64,000 nt of DNA from DASQPA01 sp963757335 (GTDB lineage Bacteria; Acidobacteriota; Thermoanaerobaculia; Multivoradales; UBA5704). A program made the translations under genes and the position numbers. Position 1 is the stretch's first letter; every line of letters begins with the position of its first letter. This document shows positions 12,001-21,784 of this stretch, piece after piece. A model generated the notes under the pieces. It was given only the letters and a program-made list of their open reading frames with translations, was not told the origin of the DNA and did not search any database. The stretch is from positions 558,001-622,000 of the forward strand of contig CAVWRJ010000025.1 in the NCBI GenBank assembly GCA_963757335.1. The letters run 5' to 3'.

Positions 12001-15000
12001 GTCAGCGGCCGCTCCGGCGCTCCCGGCTCCAGGGCGCCGGAGTCGCGCTCGGGCTTCCTCCGCGCCAGGCTCCGGCGGTCGAGCTTGCCGCTCGGGGTGA
12101 GCGGCAGGGCGGGGAGCTCGACGAAGAGCGCCGGCACCATGTACTCCGGCAGCCGCTCCTGGAGATACTGGCGAAGCTCCGCCACGCCGATCCCCGGTGC
12201 CACCACGTAGGCGATCAGCCGAGTGCCGCTCTGCCCCTCGCCGGCGGCGGCGAGCACCGCCGCCGCCCGCACCTCGGGATGCCCGGCGAGCACCGCCTCG
12301 ATCTCCCCCGGCTCCACCCGAAAGCCCCGCACCTTGACCTGCTGGTCGGCGCGGCCGAGGTACTCGATCTCCCCGCCCGGCTTGAAACGCGCCAGATCGC
12401 CGCTCCGGTAGAGCCGCCCCCCGGGCTCCCCGGCGTCTCCGGCCTCTCCGGCATCCCCGGCAGTGGGATCGGGCAGGAAGCGCTCCGCGGTCAGCTCCGG
12501 ACGGCCGAGGTAGCCGCGGGCGAGCCCCGCCCCCTCCCGGCCACCGATATAGAGCTCGCCCGGCACCCCCACCGGCACCGGCTCGCCGGGGACCGGCGAC
12601 AGGCGGTCGAGGAGCAGGATGCGCAGGTTGGCGAGCGGCCGGCCGATGGGCGGCAGCGCCGGCCAGCCCGCGGGCGGCCCGGCGAGGGTGAAGGCGGTGA
12701 CCGCGTGCGCCTCGGTCGGCCCGTACTGGTTCTCGAGCCGGCTCCCCGGCATCTGCCGGAAGAGCTCGGCGAGCGCGCCGGTCACCTGGAGCTGCTCGCC
12801 GGCCGTCATCACCTCGCGGAGCGCCGGGACCTCCCCCCCGTCGGCGACCGCCTCGGCGATCTGCTGCAGGGCGACGAAGGGGAGGAACAGCCGCTCGACC
12901 CGCCGCTCGCCGAGGAGCCGCAGGAGGGCCGGGGGGTCGCGGCGCAGCTCGTCCGAGACCAGCACCAGGCAGCCGCCCGAGCCCCAGGTCGAGAGCATCT
13001 CCTGGAAGGAGACGTCGAAGGAGAGCGAGGCGAACTGCAGCGTCCGCCGGCCCGGCGCCGCCGCTCCCAGCTGCCAGGCGATCAGGTTGGCCAGGGGGCG
13101 GTGCGGCATCGCCACCCCCTTCGGCCGGCCCGTCGAGCCCGAGGTGTAGAGGACGTAGGCGAGGCTTTCGCCGAACCCGCCGAAACCGAGAGACCGCGGC
13201 CGGGCGGCGCTCCGCGCCGCGATCGTCGCCATCGCCGGCATCGCCACCATCGCCGCCATCGCCGGCATCGTCGCCGCCTGGGCATCGAGGAGCACGAGGG
13301 GCACGCCGCCCTCCCCCCCTGCGAGGGCCGCCGGCAGCCGGTCGAGGAGGGTCGAGACGGTGACCAGGGCGGTGAGACGGGCGTCCTCCACCACCAGTGC
13401 CAGCCGGTCGGGGGGGTAGCCGGGGTCGAGCGGCACGTAGGCGCCCCCCGCCTTGAGGACGGCGAGGACCGCCACCGGCAGCGCCAGCGAGCGTGGCAGG
13501 CAGATTCCCACCGCCGACTCCGGCCCCACCCCCAGCCCCTGGAGGTGCCGGGCGAGGCGATGGGCCCGCGCTTCGAGCTCGCCGTAGGACAGCCTCTCGC
13601 CGTCCATCTCGACGGCGGGGGCATCGGGCGAACGCGCCGCCTGGGCGTCGAAGAAGGCCTCTACCCGCTCCACTCCCACCGCCTGGACCGGGCCGGCATT
13701 CCAGCCGAGCACCTCCGCGCGCTCCGCCGCCGTCAACAGCGGCAGGGCGGTGAGCCGCCGGCCGGGGTCCGCCGCCGCACCCTCCAAGAGGATGCCGAGG
13801 TGCCCCAGCAGCCGCTCGGCGGTCGCCGGCTCGAAGAGATCCTGGCTGTACTCCAGGGCCAACCCGAGCTTCTCCGCCCCGGTCTTCACTTCGAGGACGA
13901 GGTCGAAGCGGGCGACCGCCGACTGGAGGAGCCGCGGGCGGACGGTCAAACCCTGCAGGCGAAGATTGCCGAGCACCCTCTCCTGGAGGACCAGCATGAC
14001 CTGGAAGAGCGGCGTGTGCGCCAGGCTGCGCTCCGGGGAGAGCTCCTCGACCAGGCGCTCGAACGGCAGGTCCTGGTGGGCGTGGGCGGCGAGGGTCGTC
14101 TCCCGCACCTGGGCGAGGAGCGCGGCGAAGGTCGGATCTCCCGCCAGCTCGGTACGGAAGACCAGGGTGTTGACGAAAAAGCCGATCAGCCCCTCGGTCT
14201 CGATCCGGGTCCGGTTGGCGATGGGAGAGCCCACAACCACGTCCTCCTGCCCGGCGTAGCGGGCGAGGAGGGAGGAAAACCCGGCGAGGAAGGCCATGTA
14301 GAGCGTCGCCCCATGGCTCCGGCCGAGACGCTCCAGAGCGCTGCCGACCGCCACCGGCAGGGCGTTCCGCACCCGGCCGCCACGGCCGCTGGGGAGGGCC
14401 GGCCGCGGGCGATCGGCCGGCAGGTCGAGCACCTCCGGCGCCCCGGTGAGGCGCTCCCGCCACCAGCCGAGCTGGGCCGCCAGCGCCGGGCCGGTCAGCC
14501 AGCGGCGCTGCCAGAGGGCATAGTCGGCATACTGGATCGGCAGCTCCGGCAGGGGGGAGGGGAGACGCGCCAGGAAAGCCCCGTAGAGCGCCCCCAGCTC
14601 GCGCACCACCACCCCGATCGACCAGCCGTCGGAGATCACGTGGTGCAGGGTGAGGAGGGCCCGGTGGGCCTCCGCGCTGAGGCGCAGGAGGACGGTGCGG
14701 AGGAGCGGCCCGCGGGCGAGGTCGAACGGCCGCCGGGCCTCTTCCTGGGTCAGACGCTCCGCCTCCTCCTCCCGCACCGCTCCGGGGAGACCGCCCAGGT
14801 CGGCGAGCGGCAACCGCCAGAGCCCCACTTCGGAAGCGGCGGCGAGGACCTGCACCGGCCGGCCGTCGACCTCGGCGAAGGTGGCGCGGAGCACCTCGTG
14901 CCGGCGGACGATCTCCCCCAGGCTGGCGGCGAACGCCGCCAGGTCGAGCGGCCCTTCGAGCTCGAACGCTCCGGGCATGTTGTAGCTCGGGAGCCCGGGC

Positions 15001-18000
15001 TCCATCCGGTCGAGAAACCAGAGCCGCTCCTGGGCGAAGGAGAGCGGAGGGGGGCCGCCGCGCGGCGCCAGCCGGCGCGACAGCGGCACCGAACCGCCGC
15101 GCGCCGCCGGCCGGAGCGGCGGCGGCAGGTGAGCCCGCGCCGGCTCACTCCCCGAAAGCGCCGCCTCGACGACCGCGGCGAAGCCCGCCAGCGCCGGCGC
15201 CTCGAACACCGACTTGAGCGGCAGCTCCACCCCGAGGGCCTGGCGCACCCGGGAGACCAGGCGGGTGGCGAGGAGCGAGTGGCCGCCGAGGTCGAAGAAG
15301 CGGTCCTGCCGGCCGATCCGCGGCACTTCGAGGAGGTCGGCCCAGATCCCCGCCAGCAGCTCCTCGAGGGGGCCCCGGGGGGCCTCGAACTCCTCCTCTC
15401 CGCCCCGCTCTCCCGCGGTCTCCTGGGGTTCCGGCAACGCCCGCCGGTCCACCTTGCCCGACGGCGTCAGGGGGAGGACGTCTAAGACCACGAAGGCCGC
15501 CGGCACCATGTACCCGGGCAGCTTGCCGGCCAGGAAGCGCTTGATCTCCGGCACCGAGATCTCTGCGGCATTGCCGGCATTGCCGCCATTGCCGCCATTG
15601 CCGGCAACACCGCCATTGCCGGCAACGCCGGCAACCCCGCCCGGCCGCGCCACCAGCCAGGCGACCAGGCGCCGGCTGCCCGTGCTCTTGTCCTCGCGGT
15701 CGGAGACCGCCGCCTCCTTGATCCCGGGGTGCTCCAAGAGAGCCGCCTCGATCTCCCCCAGCTCCACCCGGAAGCCGCGCACCTTGATCTGGCCGTCGAT
15801 CCGCCCCAGGAACTCGATCGCCCCGTCCGTCCGGTGGCGCACGACGTCCCCGGTCCGGTAGAGGCGCTCTCCCGGTGCGGTCGAAAACGGGTCGGGCACG
15901 AACTTCTCCGCCGTCAGCTCCGGCCGGCCGAGATACCCCCGCGCCAGGCAGACACCGCCGATCGAGAGCTCGCCGGGCACCCCCATCGGCACCGGCTCCA
16001 GGCTCGGGCCGAGGAGGTAGATCTGGGACACCGGCACCGGCCGGCCGATCGGCAGCCGGGACAGCACCGCGTCCCCCGGCTGCGCCCGCCAGGAGGTCAC
16101 CGAGATCGTCGCCTCGGTCGGTCCGTAGCGGTTTTCGAGGTGGGCGTGCATGCGGGCGTGGAAGCGCGCCGGCAGGTCGGGCGGCACGGTCTCGCCCCCG
16201 GTCACGACGACCCGCAGCGCCGAGAGACCGGGCAGGGCCTCCTGTTCGAGCAGAAGGGTGAGGAGAGCGGGAGGGAACGACAGGCGGGTGATCCTGTGCT
16301 CGGCCGCGAGCTCCAACAGATAGCCCGGGTCGCGCTCGCCGCCCGGCCGCGGCAGCACCACCCGACCGCCGGTCAAGAGCGGACCGAAGATCTCGAAGAC
16401 CGAGACGTCGAAGGAGAGGGTCGTCTTCTGGATCATCCGCTCGCCCGGATGCATGTCCTCGGCGACGGCGAAGCGCAGCCGGGCCGCGATCGCCCGATGC
16501 GGGATGACCACCCCCTTCGGCCGGCCGGTCGAGCCCGAGGTATAGATGATGTAGGCCGGATGGTCCGGGAAGATCGGGAAGATCGGCGAGATCGGCGACC
16601 GCTTGCCGGCCGCTGCCCGTTTCCCGGGCGCAACCGGCAGGGCGGCGCCGGCGCCCACCCGGTCGACCCGCAGCTGCGGCACGCCGCCGGCCGGCAGCCG
16701 CTCCACCGTGTCCGCCGCGACCAGGAGGGCCGAGAGCCCGGCGTCCTCGACTAAGAAGGCCAGGCGTTCGACCGGCAGGTCGGGGTCGAGCGGCAGATAG
16801 GCCCCCCCCGCCTTGAGAATGCCGAAGAGGCCGGCCACGAGGTCGAACGAGCGGCCGAGGCAGACCCCCACCCGGCTCTCCGGCCCCACCCCGAGGTCGC
16901 GGAGACCGCCGGCGAGCTCCTCGGCCCGCCGGTCGAGCTCGGCGTAGGTCAGCCACCTCCCCTCCCACCAGAGCGCCGGCTCCCCGGGGGTGCGCGCCAC
17001 CTGCTCCGCGAACAGCTCATGGAGGAGGCCGCTCCCCGGATACTCCCGCGCCTCGCCGCTCCATTCCCAACGCAGCTGGTGCTCCTCGGCGGCGGAGAGG
17101 AGCGGCAGGTCCGCGAGGTGCCGGCCCAGGCAGGCCTCCGGAGCCGCGGCGAGCGCCGTCAAGAGGGTCGTCAGGTGCCCGGTCATCCGCGCCGCGGTGG
17201 CCGCCTCGAAGAGGTCGCGGTCGTACCCCAGACGGCCGGTCAGGCCGCGCGCCGTCTCCGCCAGACCGAGCGAGAGGTCGAACTGCGCTCCCGGCGCCTC
17301 CAGGGCGAGCGAGTCGAGCGCCAGGGGGCCCATCGCCATGCGAACCCCGGCCTCGCCCACCGACAGCGCCGCCAGCCCCTCCTCCTCCTCCCGCCGCCCC
17401 TTCTGCAGGACGCACATGGCCTGAAAGATCGGCGACACTCCCGGATCGCGCTCCGGCTGCAACCGCTCGGCGAGGAGCGGCAGGGGAAAGTCGCGATGGG
17501 CGAAAGCGGCGAGCGCCGCCGCGCGCACCCGGCCGAGCAGCACCGCGAAGGTCGGATCGCCGCCCAGGTCGGTAGCGATCGCCACCGGGTTGACGAGGTA
17601 GCCCACGAGGCCCACGAGCTCGGCGGTCTTCCGCCCCGAGGTCGGGCAGCCCACCACCAGCCGGGTCTGCCCGCTGTAGCGCTGGAGCAGCACCTCGAAG
17701 GCGGAAAGCAGGCCCATGTAGAGGGTCGTCCCGCGCTTCCGGGTCAGCCGGCGGAGAGCCTCGGCGACCGCCGGCTGAAGGGCGAAGCTACTGCTGCCGC
17801 GGCGGTGGGTCCGTCCCGCCGGCCGTGGATGGTCGGTCGGCAGGGGGAGGACCAGCGGCATGCCGGCGAGGGCGTCCTGCCAGAACTGCCAGAGCCGTTC
17901 CCCCTCCGGGCCGCCGAGGCTCTCCTCCTCCTGGCGCACGACCTCGGCGAAGCCGATCGCCGGTTCCGGCAGCGCCGCGGGGAGGGCCAGCTCCTCGCCG

Positions 18001-18515
18001 TAGAGGGCCCCGAGGTCGCGGATCATCACCCCCAGGGACCAGAAGTCGGAGACCACATGGTGGACCGAGAGGGCCAGGGCATGCTCGCCGTCCCGCAGGC
18101 GGAGGAGCGCCAGGCGCCAGAGCGGGCCGCGCTTCAGGTCGAACGGCCGATAGGCGATCTCGCTCAGCCGCCGGGAGAGCGCCGCCGAGTCGAGCGCCGG
18201 CTCGAAGCCAGTGCCGTCCTCCTCCAGGAAGTCGACCTGCGGCTCCTCGCCCACCCGCTGCACCGGGCCGGCCGGGGTGTCGTGGAACGTCGTCCGCAGG
18301 CCGGCGTGACGCGCCGAGAGAGCCCTGGCGGCGCGCAGCAGGGCCGAGGGATCGAGCGCACCGCGCACCCGCGCCGCCCCGGCGATGACGTAGGCCGGGT
18401 TGCCCGGCGCCATGCGATCGAGGAACCAGAGCGCCCGCTGGCCATAGGAGAGCGGAAACTCGGCCACCCCGCTGGCGCCGTCCGGCGCCGCGGGGAGGAT
18501 CGTCAGCGGCTGCAT
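1..18515 (-). CDS. Six-module NRPS, 3' end beyond the window, one apparent frameshift
   Basis: Builds a peptide from six residues in this part. Starts ATG at 18515, with a GAGG 8 bases upstream. Order: C1 (LWFLDRM near 18430, HHVVSDFW near 18050), A1, T1 near 15290; C2-A2-T2 (11910); C3-A3-T3 (8580); C4-A4-T4 (5345); C5-A5-T5 (2100); C6 and A6, cut after its TSGSTG core at about 60. All T domains carry GGHSLLAT. C1 has an unusual FW after the catalytic HHxxxD and may take an acyl or upstream chain. Pocket codes read by eye: A1 DVFSVGRIS (no match), A2 DVQFMAQAV (loosely proline-like), A3 and A4 DALSFGATF (valine-family relatives), A5 DALWLGGTF (valine-like). Modules 3-5 are near-identical tandem copies. 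Near 3345 the frame shifts by one base inside A5; downstream sequence stays in one frame to the window edge. No release domain is visible. Confidence 0.93.
3335..3365 (-). other. Apparent single-base frameshift inside an NRPS adenylation domain
   Basis: Reading on the minus strand, the adenylation domain runs in one frame up to about 3350. It then continues in the next frame with the conserved LAYVMYTSGSTG core. The change equals one extra base or two missing bases. It falls in the variable loop between core motifs A2 and A3, close to a short repetitive stretch. It could be a sequencing error or a real lesion. Because everything downstream to the window edge is intact in the new frame, an error is the simpler reading. 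Confidence 0.75.
9836..9885. repeat. 9-bp tandem repeat in an NRPS loop
   Basis: About four copies of a 9-base unit close to GCCGATATC lie inside the A3 adenylation domain of the six-module NRPS. They encode a run of the tripeptide type Ile-Ser-Ala in the variable loop just before the TSGSTG core. Length changes by whole units would keep the reading frame. Confidence 0.8.
11676..11770. repeat. 9-bp tandem repeat in an NRPS linker
   Basis: About ten imperfect 9-base units of the GCCGATATC type lie in the linker between T2 and C3 of the six-module NRPS. They give a Ser-Ala-Ile/Thr-rich peptide stretch that is probably a flexible interdomain linker. Confidence 0.8.
13215..13278. repeat. 9-bp tandem repeat in an NRPS loop
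   Basis: Six to seven units of the type GCCGGCATC / GCCACCATC lie in adenylation domain A2, in the loop before TSGSTG. The encoded stretch is an Ala-Met-Pro run. The unit type and location match those at 9836-9885. Confidence 0.78.
15562..15645. repeat. 9-bp tandem repeat in an NRPS adenylation domain
   Basis: Eight or nine units of the type GCCGCCATT / GCCGGCAAC encode an Ala-Gly-Asn-rich stretch. It lies in the C-terminal subdomain of A1, between the pocket half and the final lysine motif LPLTPSGKVDRR. The period is again exactly nine bases. Confidence 0.8.
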
Positions 18516-18589
18516 GCCGCGCGCCTCGAAAACGGTCCGCTCCGCGGGTGCGGGAGGACGATGTTGACGACATTGATGTAATCTCGCAT
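18503..18589 (-). CDS. Possible 28-residue upstream peptide overlapping the NRPS start
   Basis: A short frame starts ATG at 18589 behind a good ribosome site (AGGAAGG, about 6 bases upstream). It begins MRDYINVVNIVLPHP and stops at 18503, overlapping the first 13 bases of the six-module NRPS in another frame. Because it overlaps the NRPS start codon, its translation could couple to that of the NRPS. I do not recognise the peptide. It could be a leader peptide, a tiny real product or chance. The ribosome site is better than that of the NRPS itself. Confidence 0.35.
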   Translation of the reverse strand: MRDYINVVNIVLPHPRSGPFSRRAACSR

Positions 18590-18862
18590 ACTCTGCCTTC
18601 CTGGCCCCCGGCCGGAGCGTCCTCGCCTCCGCCGGCCCGGTATCTCTTGATCATGGACGCCCAACGGATTTCCGCACCGCTCCCGCGGAGGAACCCTTCG
18701 GCTCCACTCCTCATGGAGAGTGCCGTCTCCGGTGCTGGTTGGGGACAACTCGGCGGATCGATTCGCTCTTCCCCGACGGTCCGCAGTCGGGTCGATGCAG
18801 GGCTCTATTCTCGCACAGGACGGCCCGGATGGGTTTCCGAGACTCCCGGACGGCTTTTTGAA
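18590..18862. other. Upstream region of the six-module NRPS, no gene seen
   Basis: Non-coding stretch between the upstream peptide and the 21-bp repeat tract. It should hold the promoter for the minus-strand NRPS. I see no convincing -35/-10 pair, operator palindrome or riboswitch fold. Confidence 0.4.
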
Positions 18863-19324
18863 GACTTTGGACGAGTTTTTAAAGACTTTCGACGGGTTCC
18901 GGAGGACTTCCGACAGGTCTTAAGTGACTTTCCATGGGTTCCGGAAGACTTTCCACGACTTTTTAGAGACTTTCCACGAGATCTAGAAGACTTTCCACGA
19001 GTTTTAAATGACTTTCCACGGCTTTTAGAGGACTTCCAACGAGTTCCCCAGGACTTTTCGCGGGTCCGGGAAGACTTTTTCCGCCTCCGGAAGCTGCCCA
19101 ACGGCGTCCGGGAGCTCCCCAACGGCGTCCGGGAGGTACCCAATGGCGTCTGGGAGGTACCCAACGGCCTCTGGATGCATCTCCGCGGGATCCGTGAGGT
19201 CTTTCACGGCCTCCGGAAGACGTTCCGCGACGTCCAGGCGGTCCCTGACGGCATCCGGAAGAGTCTCCATGGGCTCCAGGAACTCCAGAGCGGGGTCCGG
19301 GAGGCGCTCCGCGGCGTTGGATGC
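18863..19324. repeat. Tract of about 22 tandem 21-bp repeats (tract 1)
   Basis: From 18863 the sequence repeats every 21 bases. Eleven units begin GACTTTCCACGAG or a close variant. From 19094 there are about eleven units of a second type such as CTCCCCAACGGCGTCCGG. The period is exact: unit starts fall at 18863, 18884, 18905 and so on to 19304. Since 21 is seven codons, several frames stay open on both strands and give seven-residue repeats (plus strand DFPRVLE then LPNGVRE; minus strand LPDAVGE). No start site or known family supports a protein. The base composition is lower in GC than the NRPS genes. It runs straight into the conserved leader-like region. Confidence 0.85.
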
Positions 19325-19709
19325 AGTTGACTGCCTCCTGAGCGAGGCGCCAACCTTTCCGACCGTCATCTTGAGCGCAAGCGAAAGATCTGGGCGGGGA
19401 AAGGCTCGCCCGGACTCCCCATTTCTTGGCCGGCGGTGTCTCACAGAGAGGGTATACTCAGCGAGCGCCGTCGCCGAGGAACTGGCTGGAGCTGCCAAGA
19501 ATCGTGCCAGGAAAAAGTCATGCCAATGGCAAAGTGCCAGATTGGCCAGGAGGTAACGGCGGAGAACCGAAGTGCGGAAGGGAAAGGACTTCCGGCGTAG
19601 CGAAGGAGGCGAAATCGCGAGTATGGGAAGGTCGGGACGAGGTGATTTTCGGGGGTAACGGCGGACTGGGTGTTAAGTTCTTTGAAATCAGAGATCTGGC
19701 GAGGCGATA
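19271..19709. repeat. Leader-like conserved region, copy 1, next to CRISPR array 1
   Basis: About 440 bases that recur with high identity at 22012-22456. Both copies end exactly where a CRISPR repeat begins, so they are best read as CRISPR leaders plus some flanking sequence. The last part (GTGTTAAGTTCTTTGAAATC) is AT-rich, as leaders often are. The first 50 bases overlap the end of the 21-bp tract. A dispersed-repeat motif (GAGCGCAAGCGAAAGATCT) lies near 19371. Confidence 0.7.
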
Positions 19710-20060
19710 GTCGGAGATGCCCTAATTCGTATGGTGGGATTGCGACTTTCTGCCAAAAAGGAGACGATGAAGATAACCACTCCGACGTCGGAGATGCCCT
19801 AATTCGTATGGTGGGATTGCGACTATAGATCTTTTCCTGGGCCCTTAAGATGTGGCTCCCCGTCGGAGACGCCCTAATTCGTATGGCGGGATTGCGACGA
19901 TCGCGGTAGAACGCCTCCCAGAAGCCTTTGATCTCCTCGAGCGTGGTCAGAGATGCCCTAATTCGTATGGTGGGATTGCGACTTCTGCGGCCGCCTTTGG
20001 TACTCGTACGCCCACTCCACCAAGTCGGAGATGCCCTAATTCGTAGGGTGGGATTACCGT
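19710..20060 (+). CRISPR. CRISPR array 1: five repeats, four spacers, no cas genes nearby
   Basis: Repeats of 37 bases start GTCGGAGATGCCC and end GGATTGCGAC. They lie at 19710-19746, 19787-19823, 19862-19898 (two changes), 19946-19982 (one change) and 20024-20060 (degenerate end). Spacers are 40, 38, 47 and 41 bases and unlike one another. The terminal GTCG and CGAC are inverted, as in many CRISPR repeats. Degeneration at the high-coordinate end and the leader-like region at the low end put the leader on the left. No cas gene is visible in this window. No spacer obviously matches elsewhere in the window by eye. Confidence 0.88.
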
Positions 20061-20345
20061 CATGCCGGTAAGGGGATAGGAGGGAAGTCTGTGCCCAATG
20101 CCACCCCCCTCCTCCCCCCATCCCCTTCCACCCGCCCGCCCAGGGGGGAGGGACGCTTCGGCGAGGACTCTTCTCAAGCCGGCTCTTTACGAGAGCGTTT
20201 GTTTGCGGAAGCTCTGCGGGACCAAGCGACGCGAAGCCTCTACCTATCATTCCAAGGCGGACGAAGCACTAGAGCCTGCGCGGCAGGAAATCTGCCCAGC
20301 CAGAAGTCCTGATCCCCACCCTATTTCCTCCACGCAGGTTCCTAC
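20061..20345. other. Intergenic stretch with a GC-rich dispersed repeat
   Basis: No gene is supported. Around 20101-20168 there is a C-rich then G-rich palindromic element (CCAGGGGGGAGGGACGCTTC). Related copies lie at 23195-23255 and, inverted, at 47343-47395 inside an NRPS gene. The remainder has no recognisable feature. Confidence 0.55.
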
Positions 20346-20425
20346 GGTTTGCCGACCCCGTGTCTCAGACTCTGCGCCCCTGTACTCAGAGTCTGTGCCC
20401 CTGTAGCTCTGAGTCGAGGTCAGGT
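20346..20425. repeat. 21-bp repeat tract 2, left part
   Basis: Three to four units of 21 bases of the type GCCCCTGTACTCAGAGTCT end at the left edge of the insertion sequence. The same kind of unit resumes on the other side at 21790, so the insertion sequence interrupts one original tract. Read on the minus strand, the units give seven-residue repeats such as SEYRGAE. Confidence 0.7.
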
Positions 20426-20430
20426 CAATA

Positions 20431-21781
20431 GGTGTGTAAACGTCCTCAGGCAGCGGCCTCCTCGGCCGCAGGTTCATGGTGTAGGACGCGTACTCCGTCT
20501 TCGTAGGTGACCCCCTCGGCGACCTCGGCAAGAAGCTCCGGGGAGTCGAGGCGGCGGAATGTTTTCTCCGCCACCAGCAGCACGCGCCAGATCAGCGCCG
20601 TAGCGTTGGCGACCTTCTTGTAACGCTTGCCTGCGGCCGTGCGCAGCCGCACGACGGCGAACGGGGACTCCACCGGGTTGGTCGTGCGAAGGTGCTTCCA
20701 GTGCTCCTTGGGGAAGGCGTAAAAGGCCACCATGCGCTCCCAGTCCCTCTCCAGCGTTTCGGCAGCCTTGGGCTGTTCCTCCCCGAAGCGGGCTCGAAAC
20801 TTCTTACGCAACTCTTCTGCCTTGGCTCGGGTCGAAGCGTACGGGATCTTACGAAGTAGCTCCCGTGCCTCACTTTGCTGCTTCTTCGGCAGCGTATCCA
20901 GCACATTGACGATCTTGTGGTTCCAGCACCGCTGCTCCTGCACCCCCGGAAGGACCTGCGCCAACGCCGCCCAGATTCCCAGATGGCCATCGGCCACCAC
21001 CAGGCGCGGGACTCGCATCCCGCGGGCCAGAAGGTCGCGCAGCAACTGTCCCCAGGACTCGGCGGACTCGCGGTGCCCGCTCTCCACCGCCAGCACCACC
21101 TTGCGCCCATCGCGCAGGCCCGCCACGATCACCAGCAACGCCGCCTTCTCCTTCTCCAAGCCCGCCTTGACGTAGATCCCATCGGCCCACAGGTACACCG
21201 GCTCGAGGCCGCGCAGACTGCGTCGACGCCAAGACTCGAACTCGGCCACCCACTTGCCCCGCAGACGCTCGATCGAGCTCGGCGACAGCGGCGCTGCCTT
21301 GCCGAGCAACCCACGTAGCGCCAGCTCGAAGTCCCCCTGCGCCAGCCCGTGCAGGTAGAGCTGAGGCAGCAGCTCTCCGACCTGCTCGGTGCGCCGACGG
21401 AACAGCGGCAGGATGCGGCTCTCGAAGCGCTCCTCCAGCCCACGCAAGCGAGGGCGGCACACCTCGACCGTGCCGCCCATCATGGCCAACTTGCGCGCCT
21501 TACCGTGCCCGTTGCGGTACACGGACGGAGCATCTACAGACTCCCGGCGCTCGCTCTTGCGACGACCCACTAAGGCAGTAACCTCTTCTTCCAAAAGGGC
21601 TTGCACGAACTCCTGGATGCGCCCACGTGCCATCGTCTCCAGCTGCTCCCACATCGTCCTTGACTCGAACGGCTCCTCAGTGCTCTTCTCTGCCATGGCG
21701 GTGTTCTCCTTCCGTGCCGGGATTGTCCCGGTGGTCTTCGTCGACCGGAAGATTACGCCGCCTTTGGTTCATTTACACACC
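20431..21781 (-). mobile_element. IS256-type insertion sequence
   Basis: The element is about 1.35 kb, holds one transposase gene and is bounded by short inverted ends. GGTGTGTAAAcG at 20431 is matched by GGTGTGTAAAtG read inwards from 21781. I could not find a convincing 8-9 base target duplication, so the exact edges are uncertain by a few bases or the duplication has decayed. It is inserted in a tract of 21-bp repeats, between the two CRISPR units. Confidence 0.8.
20446..21696 (-). CDS. IS256-family transposase, intact
   Basis: DDE transposase of 416 residues, the usual size for the IS256 (Transposase_mut) family, which moves the element by cut- or copy-and-paste. Visible catalytic context: first Asp in LWADGIYVK (about residue 170), second Asp in VVADGHLGIW (about 236) and the Glu in TTNPVESPFA (about 341), all in the family's typical spacing. 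Residues 1-60 are the usual helical DNA-binding region with GRRKSERR. Start ATG at 21696 follows AAGGAG 9 bases upstream. The frame is undamaged, so the copy may be active. The C-terminus ends in an alanine/glutamate run close to the left inverted end. Confidence 0.95.
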   Translation of the reverse strand: MAEKSTEEPFESRTMWEQLETMARGRIQEFVQALLEEEVTALVGRRKSERRESVDAPSVYRNGHGKARKLAMMGGTVEVCRPRLRGLEERFESRILPLFRRRTEQVGELLPQLYLHGLAQGDFELALRGLLGKAAPLSPSSIERLRGKWVAEFESWRRRSLRGLEPVYLWADGIYVKAGLEKEKAALLVIVAGLRDGRKVVLAVESGHRESAESWGQLLRDLLARGMRVPRLVVADGHLGIWAALAQVLPGVQEQRCWNHKIVNVLDTLPKKQQSEARELLRKIPYASTRAKAEELRKKFRARFGEEQPKAAETLERDWERMVAFYAFPKEHWKHLRTTNPVESPFAVVRLRTAAGKRYKKVANATALIWRVLLVAEKTFRRLDSPELLAEVAEGVTYEDGVRVLHHEPAAEEAAA

Positions 21782-21784
21782 TTT

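Noticed and set aside
5004..15485. Very long open frames on the plus strand opposite the NRPS genes (up to about 1600 codons).
   Set aside because: They mirror NRPS codons in GC-rich DNA, show arginine/glycine/proline/glutamate-rich sequence without any domain, and appear wherever the minus strand is coding.
18548..19330. Plus-strand 260-codon frame through the 21-bp tract as a real heptad-repeat protein.
   Set aside because: No convincing start site; a 21-base period keeps frames open on both strands automatically. Kept as a repeat with the coding option noted in the findings.
19025..19498. Minus-strand frame across the leader-like region and tract.
   Set aside because: Its first part corresponds to the conserved leader and a dispersed-repeat motif that often yields spurious predicted proteins.
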